Numbered from the stretch's first letter, positions 25,283-34,651 are shown. The stretch is DNA of 64,000 bases from Bacillota bacterium (GCA_026627385.1 JAPNUR010000009.1:1-64000); one strand, 5' to 3'. The notes: a model not told the origin generated them from the letters alone. A program made the numbers and translations.

Positions 25283-26359
25283 CTACGCCCTCGCCGCCTG
25301 TGATACAGGCACCAGGGTGACAAGCCCGTTAAAGCCGGTAGCGGTCACACGATGAATCGCCAGCACCATCGACATCTTTCGATGAGTGGCAGGGGAAGCC
25401 AACAGAGCGCGCACCGTGTTGTTGGCATAGGTAAGATGCGGGGCAATAAAGTAATCAGCGCTCCGACTAGGCTCCCAGGCTGCCCGCCCGCCTTGAACCA
25501 TCACGTTGCCCCCAAATGTCACCAGGCCCGTAAGTTGCACGAGAAGAAGACCCCCACGCGTTCCAGCCACATGGCCAGTGAAATTGACCGCCACCTGCCC
25601 ATTAGCTTCGCCCACACTGTTCAGTGCCCCCGCAATGCTGGCGTCGCGAATCCCTGTTAGGTCGCTGGTTCGCTTGATCACGACCAGCGCAATTCGCGCC
25701 CCGCTGCCGTGCCCGTTATTAGCCACCGCACTCCAATCAGGCGAGAGGGGACCGACGATTGTCCACCCCACGCCCACCCCTAGCACCAGCAACACGCCAG
25801 CCCCCGACGCCAGACGCCCATAAGCCGTTTGACCCGCGATGTGCCAAAACCGCCAGATGGTCAAAAGCGCCACCAGACCGGCCGCTAAAGCGTAGACCGC
25901 CAACGCCCACCTGGTGTTGGTGTCGCTACCCGTACCGAGTCCATGAATGGTGGCCAAGATAAACACCGCATAGGAGAGGTAGTGTAATAGCCGCCAGGCA
26001 CGATAACCCAGGCGCGGTCGTAGCCAGGTTGAGAGGGCCAGGAAAATCCCTAAGTAAAACGCCAGAATGCCGAAGCCTATCCAAAGGGGCCGATAGTGAC
26101 TCATGAAGGGGACCAACACTTCATACCCGTGAAAGCGCATAAATGGGTCAAGCCAGGCAAACAGCCCGTGGCCTAACGAAAACAACGCGGCGAGCAATAG
26201 CGTGTGTTGATGCAGCTGATAATTCATCAGTCGGGGCCAGCGGCTAGGCGATTGCACACGCAAACTGAGGAAGAGGCCAAAAATCACGGACAAGCTCACC
26301 AAGGCATAGGCAACAAAACCGCTCGCGCGAACGACGTCCCATGTGATGGTGCTGGTCAT
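25283..26359 (-). CDS. Ferric-reductase-like transmembrane haem protein
   Basis: A 358-aa membrane protein. The first half has five or six transmembrane helices with paired histidines (YQLHQHTLLL, GHGLFAW, LLHYLSYAVFILATIHGLG), the di-haem pattern of the ferric reductase/MsrQ/NOX membrane domain. A further membrane helix at about 185-210 is followed by a roughly 150-residue extracytoplasmic beta-rich domain rich in Gly/Val/Thr. It has no FAD/NAD reductase domain, so electrons must arrive from another protein. ATG 26359 overlaps the apbE stop (ATGA). Pairing with ApbE suggests an extracytoplasmic flavin/haem electron-transfer chain. Confidence 0.7.
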   Translation of the reverse strand: MTSTITWDVVRASGFVAYALVSLSVIFGLFLSLRVQSPSRWPRLMNYQLHQHTLLLAALFSLGHGLFAWLDPFMRFHGYEVLVPFMSHYRPLWIGFGILAFYLGIFLALSTWLRPRLGYRAWRLLHYLSYAVFILATIHGLGTGSDTNTRWALAVYALAAGLVALLTIWRFWHIAGQTAYGRLASGAGVLLVLGVGVGWTIVGPLSPDWSAVANNGHGSGARIALVVIKRTSDLTGIRDASIAGALNSVGEANGQVAVNFTGHVAGTRGGLLLVQLTGLVTFGGNVMVQGGRAAWEPSRSADYFIAPHLTYANNTVRALLASPATHRKMSMVLAIHRVTATGFNGLVTLVPVSQAARA

Positions 26360-27273
26360 GGCCGACTCCTCTCGGGCCAGCGGCCAATAACCTGAATGCG
26401 CCCATCTTCGTGCTCAAGTTCTCCGATGCTGCCCCTAGTCTCTAAAAACGCTGCTCCAGCGCGCCATCCCTGCAGTAACGCCACCTTCGCTAGGACGTCG
26501 GCTTGGGTGGCTGTAGGGGCCCAGACGGTCGCACGGACGACATGCGTACGCGAGGGATAACCGGTCCGCGGGTCTAAGAGGTGATGATAGGTAACGCCCG
26601 CCCGACGCCACCGCCGCCGACTCGTGCCCGACGTCGCCAAAGCCCCGTAATGTAAAGCCACCACGGGGTTCATTTCTTCCCCCACAGCTACTGGCCAAGC
26701 TCCCGAACTGGGCACTCCCGCGACGGCCAAATCGCCACCAGCGTTCACCAACACCGGCGTAATACCTTCTTGCGACAAAACCTCCACTGCTTTGTCCACA
26801 GCCATTCCTTTGGCAATCCCTCCAAAATCTAACTGAACGCCCACGGGTACCCGTATCGTTCGGTGCACCGGGTCCATCTGAACACGTTCCCAACCTCGGT
26901 TTATTAACGGCGGCAACAACACCGAATCTGGGCTTTCCTTCTCCAACCGGGACCAGCTTTCGTTATATCCCATGGCCTGCAACCGATGGCCTAAGGTAAA
27001 ATCAAACCATCCTTCCGTAGCCTGCGCCGCGTCACGTGCACGGTACGCCACCGTCCATAGGAGGTCGGAGACGGGAACATCTCGGCCCGCTTGTCGGTTG
27101 AGTTGCTGAAGCTCGCTATCCGGACGAAAACGGCTGAGCACACCTTCCCATGTGCGAAACAGATTTTCGGTCATGCTTAGCGCCCGATTCAGCAACCTCG
27201 TCGGGGCCAAGATCTCCACGGTCGTCCCCATGGCCGAAAAGGTTCCCCGACCAATGTCACATTCACGACACAT
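26356..27273 (-). CDS. apbE: FAD:protein FMN transferase
   Basis: A 305-aa ApbE-family protein that attaches FMN covalently to Ser/Thr of target flavoproteins outside the membrane. Motifs seen: FSAMGTTVEI at the N-terminus, QLDFGGIAKGMAVDKA, VNAGGDLAV, and HHLLDPRTGYPS with the Mg-binding Asp. No cleavable signal peptide or lipobox is visible, so export is unclear. It overlaps the 91-aa gene by 11 bp and the ferric-reductase-like gene by 4 bp. I see no DxxSGAT-type acceptor motif in either neighbour, so its substrate is probably encoded elsewhere. Confidence 0.9.
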   Translation of the reverse strand: MCRECDIGRGTFSAMGTTVEILAPTRLLNRALSMTENLFRTWEGVLSRFRPDSELQQLNRQAGRDVPVSDLLWTVAYRARDAAQATEGWFDFTLGHRLQAMGYNESWSRLEKESPDSVLLPPLINRGWERVQMDPVHRTIRVPVGVQLDFGGIAKGMAVDKAVEVLSQEGITPVLVNAGGDLAVAGVPSSGAWPVAVGEEMNPVVALHYGALATSGTSRRRWRRAGVTYHHLLDPRTGYPSRTHVVRATVWAPTATQADVLAKVALLQGWRAGAAFLETRGSIGELEHEDGRIQVIGRWPERSRP

Positions 27274-27538
27274 TGGTGGTCGTCACCGGCGTCGTCGTAG
27301 TTTGCGAGACAGTCGGCGTGCTTACCGGGGAGCCGGATTGGCCTAAATGGCCAAAAAACCCCTGGGGCGTGGGACGCGACGGTACGGCATGTGCCGTCAC
27401 CCCCACGCGATGCTCCCAGGCCAGGGCAAAAAAGCCGATAAAGCTCAGAAATGTCATCGCCGTCAAGCCGTGTTTAACCAACGAGGCGCGCCTGAGACTC
27501 TGTTCTCGCGGCAATGCTTGCGCCGGAACTTTACCCAC
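27263..27538 (-). CDS. Small single-span exported protein, first gene of apbE operon
   Basis: A 91-aa protein with an N-terminal basic segment, one transmembrane/signal-anchor helix (LTAMTFLSFIGFFALAW) and a Pro/Ser/Thr-rich extracytoplasmic tail ending in TTTTPVTTTNV. GTG 27538 has an AGGGGGTG site upstream. No domain is recognised. Overlap with apbE supports translation and a shared function, perhaps as a membrane-tethered spacer or partner of the redox system. Confidence 0.55.
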   Translation of the reverse strand: MGKVPAQALPREQSLRRASLVKHGLTAMTFLSFIGFFALAWEHRVGVTAHAVPSRPTPQGFFGHLGQSGSPVSTPTVSQTTTTPVTTTNVS

Positions 27539-27660
27539 TGCTCTCGGACACCCCCTTGAGTGCCAGCATAACCACCATTTGTTGCTGAAGTGTTACAATA
27601 CCTAAACGTAAGGTCGTCCCAATACCTAACAGGTATCGGCCACAAGAAATCGAAGAATGT

Positions 27661-27692
27661 CCTGATCCCCTGGGCGCCTAAAGGCCGGGGAT
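27661..27692. repeat. Inverted repeat GATCCCC...GGGGATC
   Basis: GATCCCC and GGGGATC flank an inner GCC/GGC pair in the gap between the divergent apbE operon and the ABC gene. No T-run follows on either strand, so it is more likely an operator or structural element than a terminator. Confidence 0.35.
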
Positions 27693-27755
27693 CCTTGCGT
27701 AATACGTTCGCGGGCCAAACCGGGATGACAAATCGACCAAAAGCGAGGCCATGGT

Positions 27756-28547
27756 ATGACATCCATTGTGGAATTTGACCACGTCAGTCTAGAACGATCC
27801 CAGCGTCGCATTTTAGATCACATTACTTGGCAAATACGACCGGGCGAACAGTGGGTGCTGCTGGGTCCCAACGGCTCAGGTAAAACGTCGCTGCTAACCC
27901 TCTTGATGGGCTACGAATGGCCCACGGAGGGACGTATCACGGTTCTCGGCCATTCGTACGGCCGCGTCGATCTTCGAGATGTACGAAAGACCCTCGGGTG
28001 GGTCAGTCAGCACCTGGCTGACTGGATGACGCGTGATCATGGCCACGAACAAGTCCAAGATATCGTCAAGAGCGGCATCGATGCTACGATTGGCCGCGGG
28101 CTGCAGCCGCTCCCTGCGGGCGACACCAGAGCCATTCTAGAACTCTTCGATCTTACGCGCCTAGCCCAATCGCCATTTCGCGCCCTATCTCAAGGGGAAA
28201 AGACGCGTGCATTGCTTGCCCGGGCATGGATGGCGGATGCCCGCCTTTTGATCCTCGATGAGCCCTGCTCAGGGCTCGATATCGCTGGGCGTGAACATTT
28301 TTTAACCATTCTCAACCACATCATGCACAGTGGTGAAAAAGCGGTACCGGTGATTTACGTGACCCATCATGCAGAGGAAATTCTGCCGCTATTTAGCCAC
28401 GCCTTAATTCTGAAAGAAGGCCAAATCCTGGCTCAAGGTCCCATTGAGTCCACTTTGACTAGTGCCCATCTCAGTCGGGCGTTTGAGCTGCCGTTGGTCA
28501 TTCATACCCGTAACGGCCGCCGATGGGTCGAAGTGATGCCAGCCTGA
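27756..28547 (+). CDS. Orphan ABC transporter ATP-binding protein (ModF/YlmA-like)
   Basis: A 263-aa ATPase with Walker A GPNGSGKTS, Q-loop VSQH, signature LSQGEKTR, Walker B LLILDEP, D-loop SGLD and H-loop VTHH. No permease or binding-protein gene is adjacent, and the pattern with TMYEW/HAEEI resembles the stand-alone ModF/YlmA group. Substrate and partner are unknown. ATG 27756 has a weak GAGG upstream. It may be non-transport or use a permease encoded elsewhere. Confidence 0.85.
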   Translation: MTSIVEFDHVSLERSQRRILDHITWQIRPGEQWVLLGPNGSGKTSLLTLLMGYEWPTEGRITVLGHSYGRVDLRDVRKTLGWVSQHLADWMTRDHGHEQVQDIVKSGIDATIGRGLQPLPAGDTRAILELFDLTRLAQSPFRALSQGEKTRALLARAWMADARLLILDEPCSGLDIAGREHFLTILNHIMHSGEKAVPVIYVTHHAEEILPLFSHALILKEGQILAQGPIESTLTSAHLSRAFELPLVIHTRNGRRWVEVMPA

Positions 28548-28704
28548 GGCTGAACCTTCACTGAAGTCAGGCAAACTTCAACCACCACGGAAGCCTAGTT
28601 GTTAGAATAGCTGTGTCAAATTCCTCAAGGTAGGGTCCGTTCTCTTCGCCAGAACGCCGCTACGCTTGTGTGAGTTTCCCTTCTACAGCGGAGGAGGTTT
28701 GTTT

Positions 28705-29700
28705 GTGCGGGACATCGCACCGGTTTTTGTTGTCGGAATGCCTAGGTCCGGGACAACACTCCTTGCTGGGTTGCTCAACGCCCATAGCGCCCTGGCCATT
28801 GGGCCGGAAACCGATTATTTTAACCTCGTCTGGAAACCGCTCGAACGCCAGGGGGGACTGTGCCACTGGCCGGAGATTGCCGAGGTGTTAGCGAAGTGGT
28901 TTCAAAAGCCCACGCTGCGCCGCATCAAGCTCCCCGAAGAAGCATTTCTGCGTTATTTCTATCAAATCTTCCGAGAGGGTGATCTGACTCATCGGCTCAT
29001 TTTATCGACAGTGCTGCGCTATTACGCAGCTACCCAACATAAACCCTACTGGGGTGAAAAAACGCCCAATCATTTTATGTACGTCCCTGCCATCAAACGC
29101 ACCTTTCCCGAAGCATTTGTCATTTCCATCGTCCGCGATCCCCGTGATGTCCACCTGTCGTTGACCCAGGTGCCCTGGAATCGCGGGAATGCCGTGAACC
29201 ACGCTTTGCAGTGGCGGGAATACCAGCTCATCGCCACTCACTATCAAACGCTATACGGCGATCGCTTTTTTCAAGTGCAATTCGAAGAGCTGATCCAGGC
29301 TCCACACGCGGTCTTGCGCGCGATTACCGAACGACTAGGTCTCGCCTATGAACCGCAAATGCTGACGCGCTATCAAGCAGCAGACCTTTTCGATCCGCGC
29401 CAAGAGCCCTGGAAGCGCCGTGCGACCATGCCCATCGATCCGTTCAACCGCGACAAATGGCGGCACGCCTTATCCCCTGAGGAGATGTACATTTTCCTTT
29501 GCATTTGCGGCGAGTCGCTTAATGCCTTGGGCTACGAGACCACGTCCCACACTCGTCTCAAGCCGTTAACCGCCCTCAAGGGCATTGACGTGCGTTCCCT
29601 AGCCTGGTGGCTTCGAGCTCTGTGGCGTATCCGGCACCATCGCGATCCATGGGTCGCCCATCCGCTCACGTCAGCCACGGACAATCACTGTATGCCGTGA
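28705..29700 (+). CDS. Sulfotransferase family protein
   Basis: A 331-aa PAPS-dependent sulfotransferase homologue. The 5'-phosphosulfate loop is GMPRSGTTLLAGLL at the N-terminus, and the 3'-phosphate motif is SIVRDPRDVHLSLTQ at about residues 137-151. GEKTPNH marks the acceptor side. The C-terminal half is helical with basic residues. GTG 28705 follows GGAGGAGG at ideal spacing; the ORF opens at 28666. The gene stands alone and the acceptor (lipid, polysaccharide or protein) is not evident. Confidence 0.85.
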   Translation: MRDIAPVFVVGMPRSGTTLLAGLLNAHSALAIGPETDYFNLVWKPLERQGGLCHWPEIAEVLAKWFQKPTLRRIKLPEEAFLRYFYQIFREGDLTHRLILSTVLRYYAATQHKPYWGEKTPNHFMYVPAIKRTFPEAFVISIVRDPRDVHLSLTQVPWNRGNAVNHALQWREYQLIATHYQTLYGDRFFQVQFEELIQAPHAVLRAITERLGLAYEPQMLTRYQAADLFDPRQEPWKRRATMPIDPFNRDKWRHALSPEEMYIFLCICGESLNALGYETTSHTRLKPLTALKGIDVRSLAWWLRALWRIRHHRDPWVAHPLTSATDNHCMP

Positions 29701-30186
29701 TGACTGTTGCCAATACCCCCGCAGCTGTAGAACCCCGCCCGCGTGCGAGTACATCTCGCCCATGACGCGGTGTCGACCATCGACTTCAAATTGCCCATAA
29801 CAGAGCCTATGTCCCCCGCCGACATCGGGGTCAACTCCGCCGAATCATCAGAGGAGATAACCCAGCCGCATCTGTAGAAAGCAGAAATGGGCCGAGTCAT
29901 GTCAAAGACATGAGCTACCTTTTCGGGAAGGATGTGCGCTCATGTCTCGCATCATTATGCCGCCTCTGATGCCGATCCGCCGGGTCCCCCTCGTAAGGCG
30001 GTACTCTCGGTGGAACAAAATGAGCGAGTCCACACTCTCCTAGCGGGGAAAATCGTCTGATTTTTGGGACACTCACATCTGCCACCCCTTGTGAGAGGAG
30101 CCCTTGATTCCATCCAGTCTGAGGGATTAATTGAGTAATAGCCGGTTCTACCCATCACGGAATAAGGCCTTCTCGGGGATGTCGGT
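29701..30186. other. 486-bp gap, no gene recognised
   Basis: Short frames exist on both strands, none with a ribosome site or recognisable motif. A small hairpin CATGTC-AAA-GACATG lies near 29898-29912. Possibly eroded sequence. Confidence 0.4.
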
Positions 30187-30699
30187 CTAAATGGTGGACA
30201 CCTCGAGGGGAGGAGGGGGGCAGGCCTGCACAATCGTATACGGTGTGTCGGTACAGCCGACGCAGGTTAATTCGCCGGATATGTGCACGATAAAGGACTG
30301 CACACCAGTAACGGGATCAAATCCGGCGTCACGGGCTGCGCATGTGAATCGCGCGGCACAATCCAGCGGTTGAACAAACTTTGCGTAAAGCGGCAACAAA
30401 CGCTTGACAAACAAGAGCGAATCCGTGCAGGAGCCCCGACCGTGAAATGTAAACTCCCCCACGGTACCGACAAAGGTAAAGTCAATGCGAAATGACACGG
30501 TCAATCCGACCATTTGGTCGGTAATGGGCATAAACCCAACCGATTCGACCGTACATCCCACAACTGTCACGTCAGACATGATAAGACCGTCCGTCTTTAG
30601 GCGACAAACACCCCCACGCGAGGCAACATCTCCCTTGAAGTCTTCCGCTGGATGAGCACAAATGGCAATGCACCCTGGCGGCAAAGGTCCGATGGGCAT
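30187..30699 (-). CDS. Cys-containing beta-rich protein, paralogue A
   Basis: A 170-aa protein without signal peptide or membrane segment, predicted mostly beta strand, with nine Cys. It is a clear paralogue of the 30967-31455 product: both share GVC, a VxxC strand, a central F-rich strand, CxxxxxAGFDP and a final GxxxCxxC. The layout recalls SPOCS/DUF3794-type spore coat and SipL proteins, but this is an impression, not a match I can prove. ATG 30699 follows GGGGGG. The three genes 31455 to 30187 appear to form one minus-strand operon. Confidence 0.6.
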   Translation of the reverse strand: MPIGPLPPGCIAICAHPAEDFKGDVASRGGVCRLKTDGLIMSDVTVVGCTVESVGFMPITDQMVGLTVSFRIDFTFVGTVGEFTFHGRGSCTDSLLFVKRLLPLYAKFVQPLDCAARFTCAARDAGFDPVTGVQSFIVHISGELTCVGCTDTPYTIVQACPPPPLEVSTI

Positions 30700-30736
30700 C
30701 ACGATCCCCCCCTTTTTTCGTTTGAATAGGATAAGC

Positions 30737-30934
30737 TCATGACGTTACCCGGTAAGTCGCAAAAACACCTTCTGGCACAGTAATGGCAATAAAACGAAGC
30801 CCCTTTACGCTTGGATAGTCCTGCGGCAATTCCAAAGGCCAGTCATTAGCGCGCTCAATCGTTCGCCAGAATACGCCGGGGAGCCGATCCCCGCCCGTCC
30901 GCTGATCACCCAGCAATTGTCGCGTAACTCGCAA
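30737..30934 (-). CDS. Small hypothetical protein between the paralogues
   Basis: A 65-aa frame starting at a TTG (30934) 32 nt after the upstream stop. Sequence features: LPGVFWRTIERANDWPLELP and LRFIAITVPEGVFATYRVT. No family is recognised. Its place between two paralogues in the same direction is the main argument for it being real. A weak AGGG lies upstream. Confidence 0.4.
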   Translation of the reverse strand: MRVTRQLLGDQRTGGDRLPGVFWRTIERANDWPLELPQDYPSVKGLRFIAITVPEGVFATYRVTS

Positions 30935-30966
30935 AGACCACTGACCCTATCTACGGCCAAGAACGT

Positions 30967-31455
30967 TTACTGTTCCAAGTCCGACGCCGAACACAATTGA
31001 ACGTTGACCACAGCAGGTTGGCATGCGTTGCACGAAACGGTTCCCGTCACCGTGACAATAAATTCCTCGGCCCCAAGTTGAGGATCGAATCCGGCATAGA
31101 CCGCTTGGCATTGGAGTTCCGGGGTGCACGGCTGATCAAAAAAGGCCAGCGGCGGTTCGAGGTTGAGAAGAAATTCGATGGTCGTCCCGCATTCGGCATG
31201 TTGGGCTACCGGATTGCCTTCCGGTTGGGTAACGCTAAACTGAAATTCCACGACGGCTTCAACCGTGACCAATATCGTATTGTCGGACACCCGAAGCGTC
31301 CTGACTGCCGCAATGACACAGTCGGTGACGACAACATCACGCGGCTGAATGCCCGACACAGGGTAATCGCAGACGCCATTGACGTCAACCAGGGCCGTAA
31401 TCACGGTGGCAACCGACGTGCATAGCTCTTGACACGTCGCCTGGTTTGTTGACAT
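30967..31455 (-). CDS. Cys-containing beta-rich protein, paralogue B
   Basis: A 162-aa acidic protein (MSTNQATCQELCTSV ...) with paired cysteines (CQELC, CTPELQC, CNAC), a long run of alternating hydrophobic residues, and YAGFDP near the C-terminus. ATG 31455 has a perfect AAGGAGG eight nucleotides upstream. It is the first gene of a probable three-gene operon with a paralogue at its end. A spore-coat or surface role is suggested by the disulfide-rich, SPOCS-like look, but is inference. Confidence 0.65.
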   Translation of the reverse strand: MSTNQATCQELCTSVATVITALVDVNGVCDYPVSGIQPRDVVVTDCVIAAVRTLRVSDNTILVTVEAVVEFQFSVTQPEGNPVAQHAECGTTIEFLLNLEPPLAFFDQPCTPELQCQAVYAGFDPQLGAEEFIVTVTGTVSCNACQPAVVNVQLCSASDLEQ

Positions 31456-31938
31456 GGGAGACCTCCTTGCTATGAACAGCCAATCCGAGAGCAGTGAGAT
31501 AAACCCCTATGGACGAGGGATTACCCGAGGGAAGCGCCAGCCCATCGGCTCAGAGCTTATTCCCGACGGGGTTTGCTTTATCTTGCGAGAACAACCAAAA
31601 TTTGCTACAGTCGCAAAAACTTTTAGAGCGATGGAGAAGTACGAGGAGCTGTAATTGCCCTCAATTCATTGAGCGGATGGGGCGGATCCCCGTGGCTTGG
31701 GAGGCGTTCTAATGGGATCGGCACGGCCCAAGACAGTACTGGCCCCGACACTCAACTTCCATCGCTTTAATGTGTTCCTGGATTAGTCGTGCCGAATCCT
31801 CTGGCGGGGAACCGGTTCTGATGGGCGGTCCATTCAATCTGTTGCTTGCTTAGCGTTGGGTCGAGGGTATTTCGTGCGGCAGAATCACGACAACACCTTC
31901 TCGATGGCCTCTTCACAGGATGGATAACCACGGTCCGA
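31456..31938. other. 483-bp gap, no gene recognised
   Basis: The plus-strand frame 31454-31654 (66 aa) begins inside the ribosome-site region of the divergent gene and has no recognisable motif. I see no RNA gene or terminator. Promoters for the divergent operon may lie here. Confidence 0.4.
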
Positions 31939-33507
31939 TTAATCCACAACTGACAATGGCCGGCGTTGGCGCCACAACAGCGGCACAATGCCACTTCGGC
32001 GCAAAATCCATAGATAGCTCGCCAGCGCGGTCCCCACGGTCAAGGCCGTCGCTCCCACCAGCGCCCAGCCAAAGGGCATGGTCGCCAAATGAAACAACCG
32101 GTGCCCTGCATAAAGCAGCGCCGAAAAGAGTGCCAGGGCGGTGCCCGCCCACAACATAAACTCCGGACGCGCGCGCATGGGCCGATCCCCATGGGTCAGA
32201 AGCCAAAGCGCTAAGCCGCTCGTGCGGCACCAGGCCGCGAGCGAGGTGGCTAAGGCAAGGCCTGCCGCGCCTAAAGGATGAATCAACAAGAAGTCCCCCA
32301 CAATGTTTGTGGCAATAGCCAACATACCCATCCAGGCGGTTACCCGAGTCACCCGTTGGGCAAATAAGCCTCGTGAAAAGAGCATCCCCAGAGCTTGCGC
32401 CGGAAGTCCAATCGCCCAAAAGAGCAAGAGATGCGAGGTGAGGCCCGTCGAATGGGTGTTAAAATGGCCATGCTGATACAGTATGCGGATAATCGGCACC
32501 CTCAGGAGGATAAAGCCGATGGTGAGCGGCAAGATCATCACGGTCAGCAATTCCACCCCCTCTTGCAAATTTTGTTGGAACTGCTCGTGATTCTCGGTAT
32601 TAAAGGCCTGCGACAACTGCGTGTACAATGGTGCCACCAGCGGATTTACCAATAAGGTAAGCGGCAGCCCGCTTAACACGTTGGAAAAATTTAAGGCGGC
32701 AATGCGCCCCACAGCCAGCGTCGAAGCAAAAATCCGATCCACAATGGTGCCGGCCACATTCGCGCCGTGCGATGCCAAAAAGGGCCAGGCTAACTTTAAC
32801 GTTTGGCGCGTCCACGGATGCGAGGCGGTAAAACGCAATTTTAGTCGGATCTTTTGGGTGGCCAACGTCGGAATTAAGTAGGCGAGTTGCAGCATCTGTG
32901 CAAGCAAAAATCCAATGGCCACGCCAATAATATGAATCCACAGGCCCAAGACCACAATGCCAATCAGTCTGACCACGTTAATAATAATCGGGGTGACGGT
33001 CGAGGGCACAAAGATGCGGCGCGACTGTAAGATACCGTTAATGAGGGATCCCAACGCCATAAAAGGCATGGCGGGCAACATGATGCGCACCATCACAACA
33101 GCCAATCGGTAGCGGAGGCCATGAAACCCCGGAGCCACCCAGTGTATCAGGTGGCGCGACAACAATTCGCCGACCGCCACCATGGCAAACGACACGATGA
33201 GCGTCCAGGTAAACGCTTCATCCAGATAAATATCGGCTCTGCGTTCATCGGCTGACACGTCTAAATGCCCGGACAGCACGGGAATGACGACGTTGCTAAT
33301 CGTATTCGTCAGCAGCCCATAAAAGAGGTTCGGCACGATGCTAGCCATGAGCCAGCTGTCGGTTTCGGCAGAGGTGCCAAAAATCGCAGCCATGGAAAAC
33401 TCGCGAATCAGCCCGAAGACCTTGGACACAATGCTCCCGATGACCAGAATGACCGTAGAAAATGTTCGCGATGCCGGGCTATGCAATCGCCGAACAACAT
33501 TTTTCAA
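31939..33507 (-). CDS. murJ: MurJ/MviN-family lipid flippase, copy 1
   Basis: A 522-aa integral membrane protein with about 14 hydrophobic helices of the MOP exporter superfamily. MurJ hallmarks: SKVFGLIREFSMAAIFGTSAETDSW at the N-terminus and the GILQSRRIFVPS helix turn. The family flips lipid II (peptidoglycan precursor) or related polyprenyl-linked saccharides. The start appears to be TTG 33507 with a poor ribosome site. A second homologue lies at 38065-39615; the two differ widely, so one may serve another glycolipid. Divergent from the 2-hydroxyacid dehydrogenase. Confidence 0.85.
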   Translation of the reverse strand: MKNVVRRLHSPASRTFSTVILVIGSIVSKVFGLIREFSMAAIFGTSAETDSWLMASIVPNLFYGLLTNTISNVVIPVLSGHLDVSADERRADIYLDEAFTWTLIVSFAMVAVGELLSRHLIHWVAPGFHGLRYRLAVVMVRIMLPAMPFMALGSLINGILQSRRIFVPSTVTPIIINVVRLIGIVVLGLWIHIIGVAIGFLLAQMLQLAYLIPTLATQKIRLKLRFTASHPWTRQTLKLAWPFLASHGANVAGTIVDRIFASTLAVGRIAALNFSNVLSGLPLTLLVNPLVAPLYTQLSQAFNTENHEQFQQNLQEGVELLTVMILPLTIGFILLRVPIIRILYQHGHFNTHSTGLTSHLLLFWAIGLPAQALGMLFSRGLFAQRVTRVTAWMGMLAIATNIVGDFLLIHPLGAAGLALATSLAAWCRTSGLALWLLTHGDRPMRARPEFMLWAGTALALFSALLYAGHRLFHLATMPFGWALVGATALTVGTALASYLWILRRSGIVPLLWRQRRPLSVVD

Positions 33508-33600
33508 GGGAATCTTGTTTTTCGTCGCAAACGGCCTCCAGGTGATAAACTCATCCCATAGTGTAGTCGATCGGGAGCCGTTCGACTAGATGCGACAAAC

Positions 33601-33622
33601 TTGCATCTTTCTATGGATGCAA
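33601..33622. repeat. Inverted repeat in divergent intergenic region
   Basis: TTGCATC (33601-33607) and GATGCAA (33616-33622) are perfect 7-bp arms around an 8-nt centre, between murJ copy 1 and the dehydrogenase gene, a plausible operator. Confidence 0.4.
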
Positions 33623-33652
33623 AGCGTTATCATAAGCCGGGGAGGCCAAAAC

Positions 33653-34651
33653 ATGAGTTTTGTCATTGTGGTGACGCGCGCCATTCACCCAGACGCCTTG
33701 TCACTGCTTAATCAACACGGCACGGTGCGACTGTGGGATCAGCCTCATCCCATTCCTCGAGGGGTGTTGCAAGATTGGCTAAAAGATGCGGACGCCGCGC
33801 TGACCATGTTGACGGACCGCATTGACGATGGGGTGCTGAACGATGCATCCAGCCTTCGCGTAGTAAGCAACATGGCAGTCGGCTATGACAACCTTGACCT
33901 TGTCGCATTAACCCACCACGGGATTCTCGCGACCAACACCCCCGACGTCTTAACTGAAGCGACCGCGGAACTCACGTGGGCGCTCATCCTTGCGCTTTTG
34001 CGCGGCCTGGTGCCGTCGCGCGAGGCATTGCTAGCGGGGGAATGGACGAGTTGGAGTCCCGACGCTTTTTTGGGTACGGAGGTCAGCGGTAAGACACTTG
34101 GTATTGTGGGCTTAGGTCGCATTGGTTTAGCCGTTGCGCGCCGGTCTCCCGCCTTCAACGTCCGCGCAGTGGCGCTCGAAAGTGGGAAGGCCGTTCCTCA
34201 CGCATCTCCGTTCCCCCGCCTCCCGCGTCGGGAATTCTTAGAGTCCGCCGACATCGTCTCTTTGCACGTGCCGCTCACCGCAAGCACCCGACACTTGGTC
34301 AACCGTGAGTGGCTGGACGCCATGAAGTCCGGCTCCTTTCTGGTTAACACGGCCCGCGGCGCGATCGTGGATGAACTCGCGCTTAAAGAGGCCCTGGATA
34401 GCGGAAAGCTTGCAGGAGCCGCTCTTGATGTCTTTAACGAGGAGCCCATCAATGGACATCACCCCCTGGCCAGCCACCCCCGCGTCCTCGCTACCCCCCA
34501 TATAGGATCGGCCACCTATGAAACGCGCCGACAAATGGCGCTTCGCGCCGCGGGCAACCTCGTGACCGCCCTCAGCGGAAAACGGCCTCCAGACTTGCTC
34601 AATGGCGAGGCATGGCCCGGCCGCACCCAGCGGTTTTTAAACGATGGGTAA
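33653..34651 (+). CDS. D-isomer 2-hydroxyacid dehydrogenase (glyoxylate/hydroxypyruvate reductase type)
   Basis: A 332-aa NAD(P)-dependent dehydrogenase. GLGRIGLAVARR is the Rossmann motif. The catalytic triad is Arg in NTARGAIVDE, Glu in EEPI and His in TPHIGSA. MAVGYDNLDL and NTPDVLTEATAEL are typical of the GhrB/glyoxylate reductase group. The Rossmann dinucleotide loop reads VALESG, which lacks the usual Asp/Arg discriminator, so cofactor choice is unclear. ATG 33653 has GGGGAGG upstream. Confidence 0.88.
   Translation: MSFVIVVTRAIHPDALSLLNQHGTVRLWDQPHPIPRGVLQDWLKDADAALTMLTDRIDDGVLNDASSLRVVSNMAVGYDNLDLVALTHHGILATNTPDVLTEATAELTWALILALLRGLVPSREALLAGEWTSWSPDAFLGTEVSGKTLGIVGLGRIGLAVARRSPAFNVRAVALESGKAVPHASPFPRLPRREFLESADIVSLHVPLTASTRHLVNREWLDAMKSGSFLVNTARGAIVDELALKEALDSGKLAGAALDVFNEEPINGHHPLASHPRVLATPHIGSATYETRRQMALRAAGNLVTALSGKRPPDLLNGEAWPGRTQRFLNDG

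Noticed and set aside
29955-30233. 92-aa minus-strand ORF
   Set aside because: Pro/Arg-rich, no motif, no ribosome site, and it overlaps the start of a gap with stops in all frames.
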